From Geothrix sp. (GTDB lineage: Bacteria > Acidobacteriota > Holophagae > Holophagales > Holophagaceae): a stretch of DNA of 64,000 bases. Location: positions 310,001 through 374,000 of the forward strand of contig NZ_CP126625.1 of assembly GCF_030219325.1 (NCBI RefSeq). The letters run 5' to 3'. Of this stretch, positions 54,129 through 63,905 are shown piece after piece. The translations under genes were made by a program, and so were the position numbers. Each line of letters opens with the position of its first letter. Positions within the stretch are counted from its first letter, which is position 1. A model generated the notes under the pieces. The model did not search any database. It was not told where the DNA came from and was given only the letters and a program-made list of their open reading frames with translations.

Positions 54129-54632
54129 ATGGCCGTCTTGCCCGTGCTCACCTGGGGGGATCCCCGCCTCAAGAAGAACAGCGAGGATGTCGGGGACTGG
54201 ACGCCCGAGCTGGAACAGCTCGTGGCGGACATGTTCGAGACCGCCCTCGACGAAGAGGGGGTCGGCCTCGCGGCGCCCCAGATCGGCCGGAACATCAACC
54301 TGGCCGTGATCGACTGCTCCTGCGGGGAGGATCCGGCCCAGCGGCTCGTCCTCATCAACCCGGAGATCACGCGGGAGGAGGGCTCCCAGGTGGGCCCGGA
54401 GGGCTGCCTTTCCATCCCCGGCATCCGCGAGGTGCTGGAGCGCCCCCAGAAGGTGACCATCCGCAACCGGGCCCAGGACGGCAGCTGGCACGAGCTGACC
54501 GGGGAGGATCTCATGGCCCGGGCCTTCTGCCACGAGATCGACCACCTGCGGGGCCGGCTCTTCGTGGAGTACTTCGGGCCCGTGAAGCGGCAGTTCCTCC
54601 AGAAGAAATACCTGAAGCAGGCCCGGGGATGA
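54129..54632 (+). CDS. def: Peptide deformylase
   Basis: 167 residues, ATG 54129. The three metal/active-site motifs are intact: GVGLAAPQIG, EGCLSIPG and HEIDHLRG. Removes the formyl group from new proteins. Stop overlaps the fmt start (ATGA), a standard def-fmt pair. Confidence 0.97.
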   Translation: MAVLPVLTWGDPRLKKNSEDVGDWTPELEQLVADMFETALDEEGVGLAAPQIGRNINLAVIDCSCGEDPAQRLVLINPEITREEGSQVGPEGCLSIPGIREVLERPQKVTIRNRAQDGSWHELTGEDLMARAFCHEIDHLRGRLFVEYFGPVKRQFLQKKYLKQARG

Positions 54633-55549
54633 CCCGGATCGCCTTCCTCGGCACCCCCCGCGCGGCTGTCCCGGCGTTGCGGGCGCTGGCCGGGGAGGGG
54701 GTCGAGGCGGTCTTCTGCAATCCCGACCGGCCCGCAGGCCGGGGCCGCCACCTGGAGGCACCGCCGGTGAAGGCCGCGGCCCTGGAACTGGGGCTGGCCA
54801 TCCATCAGCCCCTGAGCTGGAAGGCGCCCGAGACCCGCGAGCTCTGGGAAAGCCTGAAGATCGACCTGGCCCTGGTGGTCGCCTATGGCCACCTCCTGCC
54901 CAGGTGGATGCTGGATTCCTGCCCTGGCGGGGTCTGGAACCTGCATTTCTCCCTGCTGCCCCGTTGGCGTGGCGCGGCGCCCGTGAACCATGCCCTGCTG
55001 GCCGGGGACGAGGAAATCGGCGTCAGCCTCATGCGCCTCACGCCAGGCATGGACGAGGGCCCGGTGCTGGCCCAGAGCCACCGCGCCATCAATCAGGAGG
55101 ATACCGCCGAGGGCCTGCTGACCGAGCTGGCCCTGGACGCGGCGGACCTGCTCCTCGACGAGCTGCCCAAGCTGCTCTGCGGCTGCGCCCAGCCGGTGGA
55201 GCAGGAGCACGGGCGGGCCACCTATGCCCCGAAGCTCAGCAAGGTGATGGGCCGCCTGGACTGGCGCCGATCCGCGGCGGACCTGCACCGGCAGGTGCGG
55301 GCCCTGTGGCCCTGGCCGGGCTCCGAGCTTGAACTGGAAGGCCAGATCCTCAAGGTCTGCGGCGTGGGCGCCCTGCGTCCCTGCTACCGCGATCCGGGTC
55401 AGCTGGTCTGGGGCAAGGAGGGCGCCTGGCTCACCACCTCGGATGGCGCCCTGGAGCTCACCCAGCTCCAGCGCCCCGGCAAACCCGTCCAGCCCGCGCT
55501 GCAGGCCCTGCAGCCCTGGGGAGCGAGTGGAAGCCGAGTCGTCGGATGA
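54629..55549 (+). CDS. fmt: Methionyl-tRNA formyltransferase
   Basis: 306 residues from ATG 54629. N-terminal Rossmann domain 'IAFLGTPRAAVPALRAL', catalytic region 'NLHFSLLPRWRGAAPVNHALLAGDEEIGVSLMRLTPGMDEGPVLAQ', and the C-terminal OB-like domain. Formylates initiator Met-tRNA; functional partner of the upstream deformylase. Confidence 0.95.
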   Translation: MTRIAFLGTPRAAVPALRALAGEGVEAVFCNPDRPAGRGRHLEAPPVKAAALELGLAIHQPLSWKAPETRELWESLKIDLALVVAYGHLLPRWMLDSCPGGVWNLHFSLLPRWRGAAPVNHALLAGDEEIGVSLMRLTPGMDEGPVLAQSHRAINQEDTAEGLLTELALDAADLLLDELPKLLCGCAQPVEQEHGRATYAPKLSKVMGRLDWRRSAADLHRQVRALWPWPGSELELEGQILKVCGVGALRPCYRDPGQLVWGKEGAWLTTSDGALELTQLQRPGKPVQPALQALQPWGASGSRVVG

Positions 55550-55594
55550 CCGGAAAACGCTGACAGGATATCCCGTCCCAGCTTTTTCGAACCG

Positions 55595-58426
55595 CTAGGC
55601 GAGTCTCGCCGCCACGTCCCGGTAGTCGGGGTCCATCTCGTAGACGGCCTTGAACTCCTCGGCGGCCATGCTGGTGTGGCCCTGCTGGAGGTAGATCTCG
55701 GCCAGGTCATAGCGGAGGCCGATGCTGTCCTCGGGCGGGAAGCCGGGGGCGAGGATGCCCTGGCGCAGCCACTCCACGGCGGCCGGGAGGTCGCCCCGGG
55801 CCTGCTCGCAGATGCTGAGCATGGAGCAGCACTCCAGGGTGCGCTCGGGGTCGCCCATGGCGATCTTGAACTCCTCGATGGCGGGATCGATGAGCATCAT
55901 CTCCTTGTAGGCGATGCCCAGGTTGTAGTGGGTGTCGTAGTCGTCGCCCTTGACCTGCTTCTCCACGCCCTCGCGGAAGGCGCTGAACAGCTCGTCCACG
56001 CTCTGGATCTTCTCCACCACGTGGGTGGCGTCGTGCATCTCCTCGCCTTCGCCACTGTCCATGAGGGCGGTGCCCAGCACGTCGGTGAGGTCGAAGAAGG
56101 AGTTGGCGAAGTCGCTCTCGTCGAGGGCGCTGGCCTTGGGGACATGGCCCAGCTTCTGCAATGCGGCTTCCGCACGGCTGAGCCGGGACTGCAGATCGGG
56201 GTGTCCGGGGAACTGCTGGAGGGCGGCCTCGATCTCGATCTTCGCTTCCTCGGGGCTGCCGTAGTCCAGCTGGAAGTCGATGTCGCCCAGCAGGCTCTCG
56301 ATGTCCTCGGCCACCGGCTCGGGAACCGTGGGTGCGATCGGGGCAGGTTCCGGCGCGGGAACCGTGACCGGCCGCGTGGCTTCGACCTCGGGCAGATCGG
56401 GCAGGGCGGAGAGGGCGTCGATGACCTCCTGCCCCAGCTGCCGGGTGGGCATGGGCGGCAGAGGTGCGGTGGGCGCGGAGGTGGAGGCGGCGATCTCGGG
56501 CGCGAAGTCCGTAAGCGTGGTGTCCATCCAGCTCAAGTCGGAAGGCTCGAGGGCGGCATGCTCCTGGCTTGGCGGGACCGGAGCCGGCGGCAGGGCCGGA
56601 GGCGCGAAGGGATCCGGAGGCAGGGCGTCGAGATCGGGAAGGAGGGGGAGTGCCTCTTCCAGGCCATCGCCCAGGGCGATGGGTTGGGCCGCCCGGGGGG
56701 GGGCAGGACGCTGGGGCGGCACTTCGAAGCCGGGAAGGTCGAGGCCGATCAGCATGTCCAGGTCATCCGCCGGCGGCGGCGCGATGGGCTGGGTCGGGGC
56801 GGAGGGGGTCGGGATCGGCGCCGGGGCGGGCAGGCCGATGGCCGCGCGGGAGGCGGGTGGGGGCAGCACGCCCGGTTCGGGCAGGCCCATGGCGCGGCGG
56901 TGGATGCGCGTGGAACCCGGGAATAGCTGCTCCGCCAAGTCCAGCAGATGCGCGGCCTCCCGTTTGCGGTCCAGCTGGACCAGGGCCTGGGCGCTCTGCA
57001 CGTACTGCATCTGCACCTGGGTGAGGCGCCCCGTGGTCCGGTGCACCGCCACGATGGCCTCGATGATCGTGAGGTCGGCGGGGTCCAGCTCCAGGGCCTT
57101 CTTGTAGGTCTCGATGGCCCGTTCGGGACTGCCGCCGCGCAACATGGCCTCGGCTTCGCGCGAGAACTGCTCGATGCGCAGACGCTTGACCGGATCCACC
57201 TCGGTCTCGCCGCCGTGGCGGGTGATCTCCTGGGGAGACCGGGCTTCGAAGCCCGCCGGGAGCCCGATGGGGGCGAAGGTGGCGGGGGCCGGGGCGGCGG
57301 CGCCGGGAACCACGCCCATGCCCTGCAGCTGCCCCGCGAGGTGGCTGATGAGCGCCTGGTCGTTGTTCTGGTAGGCCATGCCGTAGGCGCTCTGGAGCGC
57401 CTGCACCTGGTCGGCCCGGTTGCCGCTCTGGTGGGCGATCTCGGCAAGCAGGACCCAGCCCTCGATGCCGATGTTCCCCTGGAGGGCGTTGCGCAGGCTG
57501 CGGCCGATGACGTCGCCGGAGCCGCGACGGGCGAGCTCCCGGGCGATGGGCGCGAACAGCCGCAGGCCCTCTTCCGCACGATCCCCGTTGACCAGGTTGC
57601 GCAGGGCCTTCTCGCAGAGGGGCAGGGACTTCTCGGGCAGCTGGGCCACCTCCGCCAGGGCTTCGAGGGCGCGGTCCGGGTGGCCGCTGCGCAGCTCGAT
57701 CTCGGCCAGGGCCTCCAGCAGCTCGGTGTTGCGGGGGTTGTTGGTGAGCCCTTCGCGCAGGTGCTGCGCGGCGGTGGTGTAGTCGCCCTGGATGACGCCG
57801 AGGCGGCTCTGCGTCAGGTAGACCTGGGGCGTGGAGATCATCGCCTTGGCGCGTTCGAGGATCTGGTTGGCCTCGCCGTGCATCTGCTCCATGGCCAGGG
57901 ACTCGGCCACCTCGAGGTAGATGCCCGCGGCGCGGTCCTTCATGCCCTCCTTGTTGTAGAGGTCCGCCAGCTTGACCTTCATCTTCAGGTTCTTGGGGTC
58001 CAGGTCGACGACCTTGTTGAACTCCTCCAGGGCCCGCTTGATGAGGCCCTTCTTCTGGAAGTGCTCGGCCACCTGGAGGTGGACCTTCACGGCGTCGCTG
58101 GTCTTGTTCATCTGGCGGTAGAGGTCCGCCAGGCGCTGGGCCGCGTCGATGTCCTCGGGGGCGTTGCGCACCACCTTCTGGAAGATGGCCGCGGCGCGCG
58201 CATGGAAGCCGTCCCGCTCATAGGCCCCGCCCAGGCGCTTGTGGATCTCCACGCCCTCCTTCACCCGACCGATCTGGACGCAGAGGTCGCCGATCTGGTT
58301 CAGGGTGTTGTAGTCCTTTGGATTGTCGTCGACGAGCTTCTGGAACTCATCGATGGCCCGTTCCACCTTGCCCGCCGTCAAGAGCTTGTCGGCTTCCTTC
58401 TTGACTTTGATGCGATCAATGGCCAT
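55595..58426 (-). CDS. 943-residue TPR protein
   Basis: Starts at ATG 58426 (MAIDRIKVKKEADKLLTAGKVERAIDEFQKLVDDNPKDYNTLNQIGDL). The N-terminal ~350 residues are tandem TPRs. A Pro/Ala/Leu-rich low-complexity section covers ~530-690, and the C-terminal ~200 residues again carry TPRs ('THYNLGIAYKEMMLIDPAIEEFKIAMGDPERTLECCSMLSICEQARGDLPAAVEWLRQG'). No signal peptide or membrane helix, so probably a cytosolic scaffold. Related long TPR proteins occur with pili or gliding machinery, but no such genes adjoin. Confidence 0.85.
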   Translation of the reverse strand: MAIDRIKVKKEADKLLTAGKVERAIDEFQKLVDDNPKDYNTLNQIGDLCVQIGRVKEGVEIHKRLGGAYERDGFHARAAAIFQKVVRNAPEDIDAAQRLADLYRQMNKTSDAVKVHLQVAEHFQKKGLIKRALEEFNKVVDLDPKNLKMKVKLADLYNKEGMKDRAAGIYLEVAESLAMEQMHGEANQILERAKAMISTPQVYLTQSRLGVIQGDYTTAAQHLREGLTNNPRNTELLEALAEIELRSGHPDRALEALAEVAQLPEKSLPLCEKALRNLVNGDRAEEGLRLFAPIARELARRGSGDVIGRSLRNALQGNIGIEGWVLLAEIAHQSGNRADQVQALQSAYGMAYQNNDQALISHLAGQLQGMGVVPGAAAPAPATFAPIGLPAGFEARSPQEITRHGGETEVDPVKRLRIEQFSREAEAMLRGGSPERAIETYKKALELDPADLTIIEAIVAVHRTTGRLTQVQMQYVQSAQALVQLDRKREAAHLLDLAEQLFPGSTRIHRRAMGLPEPGVLPPPASRAAIGLPAPAPIPTPSAPTQPIAPPPADDLDMLIGLDLPGFEVPPQRPAPPRAAQPIALGDGLEEALPLLPDLDALPPDPFAPPALPPAPVPPSQEHAALEPSDLSWMDTTLTDFAPEIAASTSAPTAPLPPMPTRQLGQEVIDALSALPDLPEVEATRPVTVPAPEPAPIAPTVPEPVAEDIESLLGDIDFQLDYGSPEEAKIEIEAALQQFPGHPDLQSRLSRAEAALQKLGHVPKASALDESDFANSFFDLTDVLGTALMDSGEGEEMHDATHVVEKIQSVDELFSAFREGVEKQVKGDDYDTHYNLGIAYKEMMLIDPAIEEFKIAMGDPERTLECCSMLSICEQARGDLPAAVEWLRQGILAPGFPPEDSIGLRYDLAEIYLQQGHTSMAAEEFKAVYEMDPDYRDVAARLA

Positions 58427-58478
58427 TCAGCTGCCTCGGCGGGGTTCGGAAAGTGTAGGCGGTGGAAGCCGCCCTGAA

Positions 58479-58895
58479 CTAGCGAAAATGTCCGCCCGTA
58501 AAGCTGTGGGGGAGCAGATTTTCCAGCCGGTGGAGCTGGCGGGCGTGGCGGTTGGCCAGGAGCACCGGCAGCTCGCCCGCGAACTCGATCAGTGCTTGTC
58601 GGCAGGCTCCGCAGGGCGGCGTGAGTTCCGCCACATCGGTCACCACCACGGCAGCCACCAGGCCACCGGGCTGCAGCCCCGCGGCCACGGCTGCGCTCAG
58701 GGCGCCGCGCTCGGCGCAGAGGCACACGGGATAGGCGGCGTTCTCCACATTGCAACCGCCGAACACGGCCCCCGTGGTCGTCAGCAGGGCCGCACCCACC
58801 TGGAACCGGGAATAGGGGGCATGGGCATGGTCCCGGGCCTTCCAGGCCGCCTCCAGCAAAGGGGTCCAGGCCGGGGACTGCGGATCGTCGAACAC
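58479..58895 (-). CDS. cdd: Cytidine deaminase
   Basis: 138 residues from GTG 58895. Zinc ligands and proton donor in 'CLCAERGALSAA' (CAE) and 'PPCGACRQALIEF' (PCxxC), plus 'YSRFQVGAALLTTTGAVFGGCNVENAAYP'. Tetrameric type. Pyrimidine salvage, linking with the nucleoside phosphorylase at 1770-3074. Confidence 0.94.
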   Translation of the reverse strand: MFDDPQSPAWTPLLEAAWKARDHAHAPYSRFQVGAALLTTTGAVFGGCNVENAAYPVCLCAERGALSAAVAAGLQPGGLVAAVVVTDVAELTPPCGACRQALIEFAGELPVLLANRHARQLHRLENLLPHSFTGGHFR

Positions 58896-58913
58896 CAGCG
58901 CCTCCTCGAAGGT

Positions 58914-59855
58914 TCAGCTTAGCGGAGCCAGGCTGGTTCCGCCTTCCCCGGTTCCCGCGGCCTGGGCCAGGGCGAGGGCCCGCCAGCAGGGCGTGTGGCC
59001 GTGGACCTCCCGGATCCCCTCGGGACCCTGCACCTCCAGGCTGATGTCCCGCTTCTGGAGCCGGGCCTGCAGGATCGCCCCGGACAGGCGCTCCAGTTCC
59101 CGCTCGAAGGGACGTCCAGGGCCCCAGGCGGTGAGATCGACCCGCAGATGCAGGCCCATGGGGCGCTCCTCCTCGAAAGTGCGCACCCAGGGTTGGCTGC
59201 GCTGGGCGGTGCGCTTCCAGTGGACCCGGCCCGGCGAGTCGCCCAGCCGCAGGGGCCGGGCCCCTTCGGGACTGCTGGTGCCCTCCTGGGCCAGGGTGCG
59301 GTGCCCTTCGCCTCGCCAGCTGGCGGGCTGGGCGGGTGGCGTGCGGGGATGGGGCAGTACCAGGGCCTGGTGGTCCAGCTCGATGAACCGGGATTTCTCC
59401 AGCAGGCCGAAGGGGAAGCGGGTCCGGAATTCGAGGGCCCGCAGCCGGGTCCAGCCCCGGTGGGCCACCCGGGCCTGGAGGACCACCGTCGTCTCCCCCT
59501 CCCGGCTGGCGATGCCCAGAAACCCGGGTTCCACGGCGCCGTCGTCCAGCACCAGATGCAGTTCGAGCCCCCGGAGGCGGCCGTGTCCCTCGTCCTGGAG
59601 GCGCAGCCGGAGGCCGCCCCGCACCCGGGCGAAGAGGTTGCCTTCCTCCAGGCCCGTCAGCCGGAGGCCCTGCAGGGCCCGGCGGCTGAGGACGCCCGAA
59701 ACCAGGAAGAGTCCCAGCATGAGAGAGAACACCAGGTAGAGCAGGTTGTTGCCGGTGTTGACGGAGAACGCGCCCACCGCCAGCAGGGCCAGCAGGTACT
59801 GCAGACCGAGCCCCGTGAGGGACAGGCGCAGGTGGCGGTCGTTCCAGAGACGCAT
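58914..59855 (-). CDS. DUF58 membrane-linked protein
   Basis: 313 residues from ATG 59855. Two N-terminal membrane helices (LGLQYLLALLAVGAFSVNTGNNLLYLVFSLMLGLFLVSGVL), a beta-rich region, and the DUF58 signature 'GARPLRLGDSPGRVHWKRTAQRSQPWVRTFEEE'. DUF58 proteins usually accompany MoxR ATPases and von Willebrand-type proteins; none is seen here. Ends 18 bp before cdd on the same strand. Confidence 0.88.
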   Translation of the reverse strand: MRLWNDRHLRLSLTGLGLQYLLALLAVGAFSVNTGNNLLYLVFSLMLGLFLVSGVLSRRALQGLRLTGLEEGNLFARVRGGLRLRLQDEGHGRLRGLELHLVLDDGAVEPGFLGIASREGETTVVLQARVAHRGWTRLRALEFRTRFPFGLLEKSRFIELDHQALVLPHPRTPPAQPASWRGEGHRTLAQEGTSSPEGARPLRLGDSPGRVHWKRTAQRSQPWVRTFEEERPMGLHLRVDLTAWGPGRPFERELERLSGAILQARLQKRDISLEVQGPEGIREVHGHTPCWRALALAQAAGTGEGGTSLAPLS

Positions 59856-59936
59856 GGGTTACAGGGTACAGGCTTCAGGCCTCAGGTCTCGGCCTTCAGG
59901 GGCAGCTGATAGCATGGTGCTTCTCCCAAGGTCCCC

Positions 59937-61511
59937 ATGTTCGAGCGCCTCTTCCGCACCAAGTCCCTGGAGCAGCTGCGTGCCAGCGCGGACGAGCCCG
60001 AACACCAGCTCAAGAAGAACCTGGGGGCCTTCGACCTGACCATGTTCGGCATCGGCGCCATCATCGGCGCCGGCATCTTCTCCAGCATCGGCACCGCCGC
60101 GGCGGGGAACATGGCGGACGGGCGCCTGCCCGCCGGACCAGGTCTGGTGCTGAGCATCCTCATCGTGGCCCTCATCTGCGGCTTCACGGCCCTGGCCTAC
60201 GCCGAGCTGGCCTCCATGATCCCCGTGTCGGGCAGCGCCTACACCTATGCCTACGCGACGCTGGGCGAGCTCATGGCCTGGATCATCGGCTGGGACCTGC
60301 TGCTGGAATACGCCATCTCCAACGTGGCCGTGGCCATCTCCTGGGGCGACTACGCCCGCAGCTTCTTCTCCACGGTCTTCCACGTGAACATCCCGGGCTG
60401 GCTGGGCATGGACCCGCGCTCGGCCCTGAAGCTGGTGGAGGGTGTGCCCGCCATGGACCTTTCCGCCAAGCTGCACGCCCTGGCCCAGGCCAAGGCAGGC
60501 CTGGCCAACGGCGCCGCCACCTTCCTCAACTGGGACGTGGTGAAGGCTGCGCCCACGATTGCCGGGATGCCCATCACCATCAACTTCCTGGCGGTGGTGA
60601 TCACGGCCCTCATCACCTGGCTCTGCTACATCGGCATCAAGGAGAGCGCCCGGGTGAACAGCGTCATGGTGGTCATCAAGGTGATGATCCTGCTGGCGGT
60701 GGTGGGCCTCGGCATCAAGTTCATCGACACGGGCAACTGGCATCCCTTCGTGCCCCACGGATGGAAGGGCATCCAGGCGGGCGCAGCCATCATCTTCTTC
60801 GCCTTCATCGGCTTCGATGCGGTGAGCACCACGGCGGAGGAATGCCGCAATCCCGGCAGGGACCTGCCCCGGGGCATCCTCGGGTCGCTGGTCATCTGCA
60901 CCTTCATCTACGCGGCCGTGGCCCTGGTGGTGACGGGCATGCTGCACTACACGAAGCTCGGCGGCATCGCCGACCCCCTGGCCTACATCTTCACCCAGCA
61001 CCACATGGGCGGCATCGCCGCCGTCATCAGCTTCGGAGCCGTCATCGCCACCACCGCAGCATTGCTCGTGTATCAGGTGGGCCAGCCCCGCATCTTCATG
61101 AGCATGAGCCGCGACGGTCTGCTGGGCCCCTGGTTCGGCAAAGTGCATCCGAAGTTCAAGACGCCTGGCCACGCCACCGTACTCACGGGCTTCCTCGTGG
61201 CCATCCCGGCGGCCCTGCTGAACATCGACGAGGTGGTGGAGCTGGCCAACATCGGCACGCTGTTCGCCTTCGTCATCGTCTGCGTCGCAGTGCTCCTGCT
61301 CCGCAAGCGCCGTCCCGAGGCCTCCCGCAAATTCACCATGCCCTTCGCCTGGTTCGTGGCGCCAGCAGGCATTGTCGGCTGCTTCTGGATCGCCAAGGGC
61401 CTGCCTGCCCTCACTTGGTATCGCTTCTTCGGCTGGCTGGGCATCGGCCTGGTGATCTACTTCCTCTACGGAGCGCGGAAGAGCCGATTGGGGGCAGCCA
61501 TTCCGAGATAG
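59937..61511 (+). CDS. APC-family amino-acid permease
   Basis: 524 residues, ATG 59937 (AAGG upstream). Twelve or more membrane helices. The first carries the APC substrate loop 'FGIGAIIGAGIFSSIG', then 'SGSAYTYAYATLGELMAWIIGWDLLLEYAI', and helix 6 region 'IIFFAFIGFDAVSTTAEECRNPGRDLPRGI'. This is the cationic amino-acid transporter (CAT/YfnA) subgroup by the long loop after helix 4. Substrate unproven. Confidence 0.92.
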   Translation: MFERLFRTKSLEQLRASADEPEHQLKKNLGAFDLTMFGIGAIIGAGIFSSIGTAAAGNMADGRLPAGPGLVLSILIVALICGFTALAYAELASMIPVSGSAYTYAYATLGELMAWIIGWDLLLEYAISNVAVAISWGDYARSFFSTVFHVNIPGWLGMDPRSALKLVEGVPAMDLSAKLHALAQAKAGLANGAATFLNWDVVKAAPTIAGMPITINFLAVVITALITWLCYIGIKESARVNSVMVVIKVMILLAVVGLGIKFIDTGNWHPFVPHGWKGIQAGAAIIFFAFIGFDAVSTTAEECRNPGRDLPRGILGSLVICTFIYAAVALVVTGMLHYTKLGGIADPLAYIFTQHHMGGIAAVISFGAVIATTAALLVYQVGQPRIFMSMSRDGLLGPWFGKVHPKFKTPGHATVLTGFLVAIPAALLNIDEVVELANIGTLFAFVIVCVAVLLLRKRRPEASRKFTMPFAWFVAPAGIVGCFWIAKGLPALTWYRFFGWLGIGLVIYFLYGARKSRLGAAIPR

Positions 61512-61518
61512 AGCGAAA

Positions 61519-62292
61519 ATGACTCAACCTTCGAACATCCCGGTTCTCTTGTCACAGAACACCTACCTGGCCATCCAGAAGGTCTGGGCACGGTACCAAG
61601 TCCGAATGAAGCGCCTGGTTATCTTTGGAGCGACCGCTGCCCTGGCCACCTTCATCTTCGGGAAATCGCTACCCAAGGATCGAAACCTCTTCGCCGTTCT
61701 GGCCATCGGGGTCGCCCTCCCCCCCGCAGCGTGGATCGCCTATGCCAGTCGACGGGACTGCAAGAGAGAGGGTGCCCTTTGCCCTGCCTGTGGCGCCACT
61801 TTGCTCCAACGGGTGGAATGGAACGCGTTTCCAGGAGGCATGCGCGGGACCTGCGGCAAATGCAAGTCGGTTCTGGAATGGACCGACGCCCAGCGTCCCC
61901 TGGCAGAGCACCTCCATGCTGCCCCAGGTTCAAATCGCAAAGCTGCATGGGCTCGGCGAATCGCCTGGGCCTGCGTGCTCCCACCCATGACGCTCCTTTA
62001 CTGGTTGGCCCAACATGCCAACAAATGGGGTCCGCGATACTTTCCCTCGGTTCCATGGAATCACCCACTTTGGGGATTCCTGCTTGGGGGGTGCTTCTTC
62101 GGCCTCATTGTGTTGGCCTTCTTGCCCTTCGATTTGATCGCGATCTGGTTGGGTCGCCGTTGGGGCGTAGTATGTGCCTCCTGCAAGACCCCCTTGGTCG
62201 GCAATTCGGCCCAGCCTTGGCACCAATTCGAAGACCATGCTGAAACCGTCTGCAGCACCTGCGGTCGGGGAATCAAATGCGACCTCGCGTAA
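61519..62292 (+). CDS. Membrane protein with two zinc-ribbon pairs
   Basis: 257 residues, ATG 61519, only 7 bp after the permease. Membrane helices around residues 32-75 and 148-210. CxxC pairs at 'CPACGATLLQ…CGKCKSVLEW' and 'CASCKTPLVG…CSTCGRGIKC' form two zinc ribbons on the same side. No family name known to me. GC is somewhat lower than its neighbours. Confidence 0.65.
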   Translation: MTQPSNIPVLLSQNTYLAIQKVWARYQVRMKRLVIFGATAALATFIFGKSLPKDRNLFAVLAIGVALPPAAWIAYASRRDCKREGALCPACGATLLQRVEWNAFPGGMRGTCGKCKSVLEWTDAQRPLAEHLHAAPGSNRKAAWARRIAWACVLPPMTLLYWLAQHANKWGPRYFPSVPWNHPLWGFLLGGCFFGLIVLAFLPFDLIAIWLGRRWGVVCASCKTPLVGNSAQPWHQFEDHAETVCSTCGRGIKCDLA

Positions 62293-62302
62293 GATGGTTG
62301 CC

Positions 62303-62953
62303 ATGTTCACCGGCCTGATCAGACATCTCGGCACCCTGGAATCCCGCTCCTCACGCCCCGGCGGGGCGCGGCTGCGCATCGCGGCCCCGGCAGACCTGCT
62401 GGCCCGCGCGGAGTTGGGGGCCAGCATCGCCGTGAACGGCGCCTGCCTCACCAGCGCGGCCGTGGATGGCCGTGCCTGGGAGGCGGAGCTCAGTGAGGAG
62501 ACCCTCGCCAAGACCACCCTGGGCCGCCTGGCGCTGGGTGCGACGCTGCACCTGGAACCGGCCCTGCGCGTGGGCGATCCCCTGGACGGCCACCTGGTGT
62601 CGGGCCACGTGGACGGCATTGGACAGCTGGTGGCGCGGCCCCATGGCGAGCGCGGCCTGGACGAGGGCATCTGGCGCTTCAGCCTGCCCGCGGCCCAGGC
62701 GCCCATGACCGCGCCCAAGGGCTCCATCGCCGTGGATGGCATCTCGCTGACGGTGGTGGACTGCGGCAATGACTGGTTCACCGTGGCCCTCATCCCCGAG
62801 ACCGTGAAGCGCACCGCCCTGAGCGGCATGCGCCCGGGCGATGCCGTCAACCTCGAAGCCGACCCCATCGGCCGCTTCGTGGCCCGGGCCCTGGCCTTGC
62901 GGGGCAGCGACGAGAAGCTGGCGAAGTTCGCGCAGGGGGGATGGGGCGCCTGA
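62303..62953 (+). CDS. ribE: Riboflavin synthase, alpha subunit
   Basis: 216 residues from ATG 62303; nearly all family members begin MFTG, so this is preferred to the ATG at 62294. Two lumazine-binding repeats: 'MFTGLIRHLGTLE…SIAVNGACLTSAAV…GHLVSGHVDGIGQLV' and 'GSIAVDGISLTVVDCGNDWFTVALIPETVKRTAL…GDAVNLEADPIGRFVARAL'. Final step of riboflavin synthesis. No other rib gene is nearby. Confidence 0.93.
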   Translation: MFTGLIRHLGTLESRSSRPGGARLRIAAPADLLARAELGASIAVNGACLTSAAVDGRAWEAELSEETLAKTTLGRLALGATLHLEPALRVGDPLDGHLVSGHVDGIGQLVARPHGERGLDEGIWRFSLPAAQAPMTAPKGSIAVDGISLTVVDCGNDWFTVALIPETVKRTALSGMRPGDAVNLEADPIGRFVARALALRGSDEKLAKFAQGGWGA

Positions 62954-63065
62954 TCCGCGGACGCAGTTCCAGAAAGGGAACACAGCTTCCGCCGGGATTT
63001 TGACGGAGGCGATCCCAGGGGTTACATTGACCCCGCACATTCCCCTCAGCCGCCCCGAGGCACCC

Positions 63066-63485
63066 GTGCGCTCTCGAGCCCTCCTCCTCGCCCTTCCCAT
63101 CGGTCTGGCCCTTGGGGTCGGTTGCGTCGATCCCGGCGTGGTGCAGGAGAAGGCGCGCGCCTTCGAGGCCGGGTTGCTGGAACCCATCCAGGATGGGCGG
63201 ACCACCCGCCAGGAGGTCCTGCTCCGGCTCGGCACTCCTTCCGCGGCCTTCGAGGGTGGCCGGATCCTCACCTACGACTTCGTGGTGGATCTGTCCGGCG
63301 AATGGCGCCGGGTGGGCACCAGCGTCTTGAGCGACTGGTCCTATGCCCTTCCCCGCACCACCACCCTGGTGCTGGTGTTCGGCCCGGAGGACCGTCTGGT
63401 CCGGCACAGCCTGGTGAAGGACCTGCGCAAGGTCGAGCAGCCTCCCCGGGAAGCGGCATCCACGCCGCAGGGCCAGGCTCCCTAG
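63066..63485 (+). CDS. BamE/SmpA-like lipoprotein, copy 1
   Basis: 139 residues from GTG 63066. Lipobox 'LPIGLALGVGC', then 'DGRTTRQEVLLRLGTPSAAFEGGRILTYDF…TTLVLVFGPEDRLVRHSLV', the helix-strand pattern of the SmpA/OmlA/BamE fold ('tt-eeV---lG-P'). First of three adjacent lipoprotein genes, the second clearly its paralogue. Confidence 0.75.
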   Translation: MRSRALLLALPIGLALGVGCVDPGVVQEKARAFEAGLLEPIQDGRTTRQEVLLRLGTPSAAFEGGRILTYDFVVDLSGEWRRVGTSVLSDWSYALPRTTTLVLVFGPEDRLVRHSLVKDLRKVEQPPREAASTPQGQAP

Positions 63486-63494
63486 GAGTCCGCA

Positions 63495-63905
63495 TTGGAT
63501 CACCCGCCACCCTTCCACTCTCCGAGACCGGAGAAGTCCCCGCCCCTCCGTCGGCGCGGCCTGCTCCTGAGTCTGGTGCTCCTGGCGGGTTGCACGCCGC
63601 CGCTGCTGAGGCAGGCGCAGCCCGCCGAGCTTCGGGCGGAGTGGCTGGCCTTCCTGGTGGATGGGAGGACCACTCGGGAGGAGGTGCTCCTCAGGCTCGG
63701 AACGCCCAGCGCCCACCTCGAGGGGGAGCGGATCCTCACCTACGCCTTCTCCAGACGGGCCTCTGGCGCGCGGACCCGGGAGGGACGGAGCCTGGACCGG
63801 GAACAGAAGGTGCCCGTCTTCCGGGCCCACGGCATGGAGAACCTGGTGCTGGTCTTCGCGGCCGACGGCAGCCTGATCCGCCACAGCCTGGTGGTGTCCG
63901 AATGA
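63495..63905 (+). CDS. BamE/SmpA-like lipoprotein, copy 2
   Basis: 136 residues from TTG 63495, which has GGAG upstream. Lipobox 'LLLSLVLLAGC' and 'DGRTTREEVLLRLGTPSAHLEGERILTYAF…ENLVLVFAADGSLIRHSLVVSE', about half identical to the preceding gene. Stop overlaps the next start (ATGA). Confidence 0.75.
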   Translation: MDHPPPFHSPRPEKSPPLRRRGLLLSLVLLAGCTPPLLRQAQPAELRAEWLAFLVDGRTTREEVLLRLGTPSAHLEGERILTYAFSRRASGARTREGRSLDREQKVPVFRAHGMENLVLVFAADGSLIRHSLVVSE